Below are positions 62,334 through 64,000 of a stretch of 64,000 bases of DNA, one piece after another. The number at the start of each line of letters is the position of its first letter. Positions within the stretch are counted from its first letter, which is position 1. Origin of the DNA: Chromatiales bacterium (GTDB taxonomy: Bacteria; Pseudomonadota; Gammaproteobacteria; Steroidobacterales; GCA-2729495). Both the position numbers and the translations under genes were made by a program. Under the pieces are notes generated by a model. The model had not been told where the DNA came from. It made no database searches and saw only the letters and a list, made by a program, of their open reading frames with translations. The DNA is taken from contig JACKNI010000002.1 of the NCBI GenBank assembly GCA_024234935.1, forward strand, positions 310,001 to 374,000. Reading direction: 5' to 3'.

Positions 62334-64000
62334 TCAGAAGAGATCCACCGGATCTATATCCAGACTCCAGCGCACCCGGCGCTGTGTTTCGATCCCGGCA
62401 ACGGCCTCACGCCATGCTGGCAGGAGCTGCTGCAACTCGCGCCGCGAGCCGGCCTGGAGGAGCAGCTGGCCACGATAGCGCCCGGCGCGTCTTTCCATCG
62501 GCGCCGATGCCGGGCCGAGCACGTTCAGACCGGCGGGCGCCTGTTCGCGGGCGAGCGCTGCCGCTTCCTGCAAAAACCCGAAAACCTGCGGGCGCTGGCT
62601 CGCCTCGACCCGCAACAGGGCCAGACAGGCGAAGGGCGGCCAGCCGGCCTGCCGCCGTTCTTCCAGCGCCAGCGTCGCGAACTGTGCATAGCCCTCGTTG
62701 ATCAGCACGCGCAGCAGCGGATGCTCGGGGAACATGGTCTGCAGACAGACTTCGCCGGGGTGTTGGGCGCGGCCCGCGCGGCCCGCGACCTGGACAAATG
62801 ATTGCGCCAGACGCTCGGCGCTGCGGAAATCGCTGCCGAACAGCCCTTGGTCAGCATCGACGATGCCCACCAGGGTCACGCGCGGAAAGTCATGGCCCTT
62901 GGTGAGCATCTGCGTCCCCATCAGGATCCGCGCTTCCTCATCGCGCACCCGCCTGAGCCGGCGCTCGATCTCGCCGCGCCGCCGGGTCGTGTCGCGGTCG
63001 ATGCGTTCGATCTGCTGGTCCGGGAATGCGGCAGCGAGCGCCCGTTCCAGGCGTTCGGTGCCCTGCCCGACTGCCTTGAGTTCCGCCGCACACTCCGGGC
63101 ACTGCGCGGGCACCGGCCGTTCGCGGCCGCAGTGATGACAGATGAGCAGCCCGCGCTGCTGGTGGAGCACCATCCGGGCATCGCAGCGCCTGCACTCCAC
63201 CACTTCCCCGCAGCCGGGGCACATCAGCACTGGTGCATAGCCGCGCCGGTTGAGATAAATCAGCACCTGGCCGCCCGCATCGAGATGCCGGCGGATCGCG
63301 GCCAGCAAAGGCTGCGTCAGCCCCTCTCTGGCCACGTGCTGTCGCAAATCGATGAGCGACACTCGCGGCTGGCCGGCAACGCCGGTGCGCGAGGGCAACA
63401 CCAGACGGGTATAGCGTCCGCTGCGTGCATTCTCGATCGACTCCAGCGATGGCGTTGCCGAACCCAGCACCAGCGGCACACCGAGCTCACGCGCGCGCCA
63501 CACGGCAAGATCACGCGCCGAGTACCGCCAGCCCTCCTGCTGCTTGTAGGAGGGATCGTGCTCTTCATCGGCGACGATGAGGCCCGGACGCGCCAGCGGC
63601 GCGAAGATCGCCGAACGGGTACCGATCACGATCGCCGCCGTACCATCGCTGGCCGCCGTAAACGCACGCAGACGTTCACCGTCACTGAGCCCGGAATGCA
63701 GCAGGGCAACAGGCACCTGAAAGCGGCGCTGGAAACGCTCGAGAAGCTGCGGCGTGAGCCCGATCTCCGGTATCAGCACCAGGCTTTGTCTGCCAGCTGC
63801 CAGCACCTTTGCGATGCCGCGCAGATAAACCTCCGTCTTGCCGCTGCCGGTCACCCCATCGAGCAGAAAGCACTGAAAGCCCTGCGCCGCATTGATCTGT
63901 TCCACGGCGCGGGCCTGGTCAGCCGTAAGCACCGGCGGTACATCAGGCGCGATATCCGCAACCGGCAAAGCGACTGTCGCGTGACTGATCGTCAGCCAGC
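62334..64000 (-). CDS. priA: Primosomal protein N' (PriA helicase), 5' end beyond window
   Basis: At least 555 residues are visible; the frame stays open through position 64000, so the N-terminal DNA-binding domain lies outside. Restarts stalled replication forks. Seen: Walker A DGVTGSGKTEVYLRG, DEEH box ADEEHDPSYKQQEG, eight zinc-binding cysteines in CPGC, CRRC, CHHC and CPEC, the GTQMLTKGHDFPRVTLVGI motif V region, and QVAGRAGRAQHPGEV. The C-terminal domain is complete. The TTG at 63966-63968 is not the start. Confidence 0.96.
   Translation of the reverse strand, partial: WLTISHATVALPVADIAPDVPPVLTADQARAVEQINAAQGFQCFLLDGVTGSGKTEVYLRGIAKVLAAGRQSLVLIPEIGLTPQLLERFQRRFQVPVALLHSGLSDGERLRAFTAASDGTAAIVIGTRSAIFAPLARPGLIVADEEHDPSYKQQEGWRYSARDLAVWRARELGVPLVLGSATPSLESIENARSGRYTRLVLPSRTGVAGQPRVSLIDLRQHVAREGLTQPLLAAIRRHLDAGGQVLIYLNRRGYAPVLMCPGCGEVVECRRCDARMVLHQQRGLLICHHCGRERPVPAQCPECAAELKAVGQGTERLERALAAAFPDQQIERIDRDTTRRRGEIERRLRRVRDEEARILMGTQMLTKGHDFPRVTLVGIVDADQGLFGSDFRSAERLAQSFVQVAGRAGRAQHPGEVCLQTMFPEHPLLRVLINEGYAQFATLALEERRQAGWPPFACLALLRVEASQRPQVFGFLQEAAALAREQAPAGLNVLGPASAPMERRAGRYRGQLLLQAGSRRELQQLLPAWREAVAGIETQRRVRWSLDIDPVDLF

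Noticed and set aside
60473..62701. 742-codon open frame on the plus strand over argS
   Set aside because: Antisense shadow of arginyl-tRNA synthetase, which shows all its family motifs on the minus strand.

Overview
This 64-kb window is a GC-rich bacterial chromosome segment, almost certainly from a gammaproteobacterium. The gene strings support this: mutY-yggX, xthA/pyrE, coaBC-dut, radC-rpmB-rpmG-mutM, rsmD-ftsY-ftsE-ftsX-rpoH, purE-purK, topA-smg-dprA-lysM and def-fmt-rsmB. A class I polyhydroxyalkanoate locus, DUF4124 and DUF4390 proteins and a perfect CIRCE element would suit a lineage near the Xanthomonadales, Nevskiales or Steroidobacterales, but that placement is inference and no rRNA is present.

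Layout. Positions 1-4400 are accessory: a roughly 4.1-kb island bounded by a 39-bp perfect direct repeat, one copy inside an intact tRNA-Phe (4329-4404) and the other in a damaged tRNA 3' fragment (220-265). The island carries a divergent pair of genes, one for a nucleoside-deoxyribosyltransferase/TIR-like protein (704-1543) and one for an uncharacterised protein with a C-terminal PD-(D/E)XK nuclease signature (1666-3126). It also holds a C-terminal remnant of a type I restriction HsdR subunit and two tiny reading frames. No integrase is visible. This pair is the best candidate in the window for an undescribed, probably defence-related, system.

Positions 4.4-12 kb hold yggX-mutY, the potassium transporter Kup, and a signalling cassette (receiver-GGDEF-EAL protein, PAS histidine kinase, stand-alone receiver). 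Positions 12-19.6 kb mix conserved genes (trmB, ampG, xthA, tRNA-Gly) with less familiar ones: a PaaK-like adenylating enzyme, a HEAAH protein, a divinyl-reductase-like NAD(P)-binding protein, a Rieske protein and a lipoprotein. Positions 19.6-36.6 kb are mostly housekeeping: pyrimidine, dUTP and CoA metabolism, ribosomal proteins L28 and L33, DNA repair, rsmD, ftsYEX, the heat-shock sigma factor rpoH behind a perfect CIRCE operator, an OmpA-type lipoprotein, purEK and a thiolase. Positions 36.6-42.5 kb carry an amino-acid symporter, an FAD oxidoreductase and the PHA genes phaC, phaR and phasin. A large secreted subtilase, topA, smg-dprA and a LysM protein (43-51.5 kb) are followed by def-fmt-rsmB, DUF4390 and ntrYX (51.7-58.9 kb). 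The window ends with a PLP enzyme, a SPOR protein, argS and a 5'-truncated priA.

Themes. Three copies of a REP-like sequence (4413, 4800, 38397) sit at gene ends and supply stop codons. NtrX has a degenerate AAA+ domain. Most genes are packed with short overlaps (ATGA or GTGA type), so most transcription is probably polycistronic. No CRISPR array, rRNA operon or complete insertion sequence was seen.
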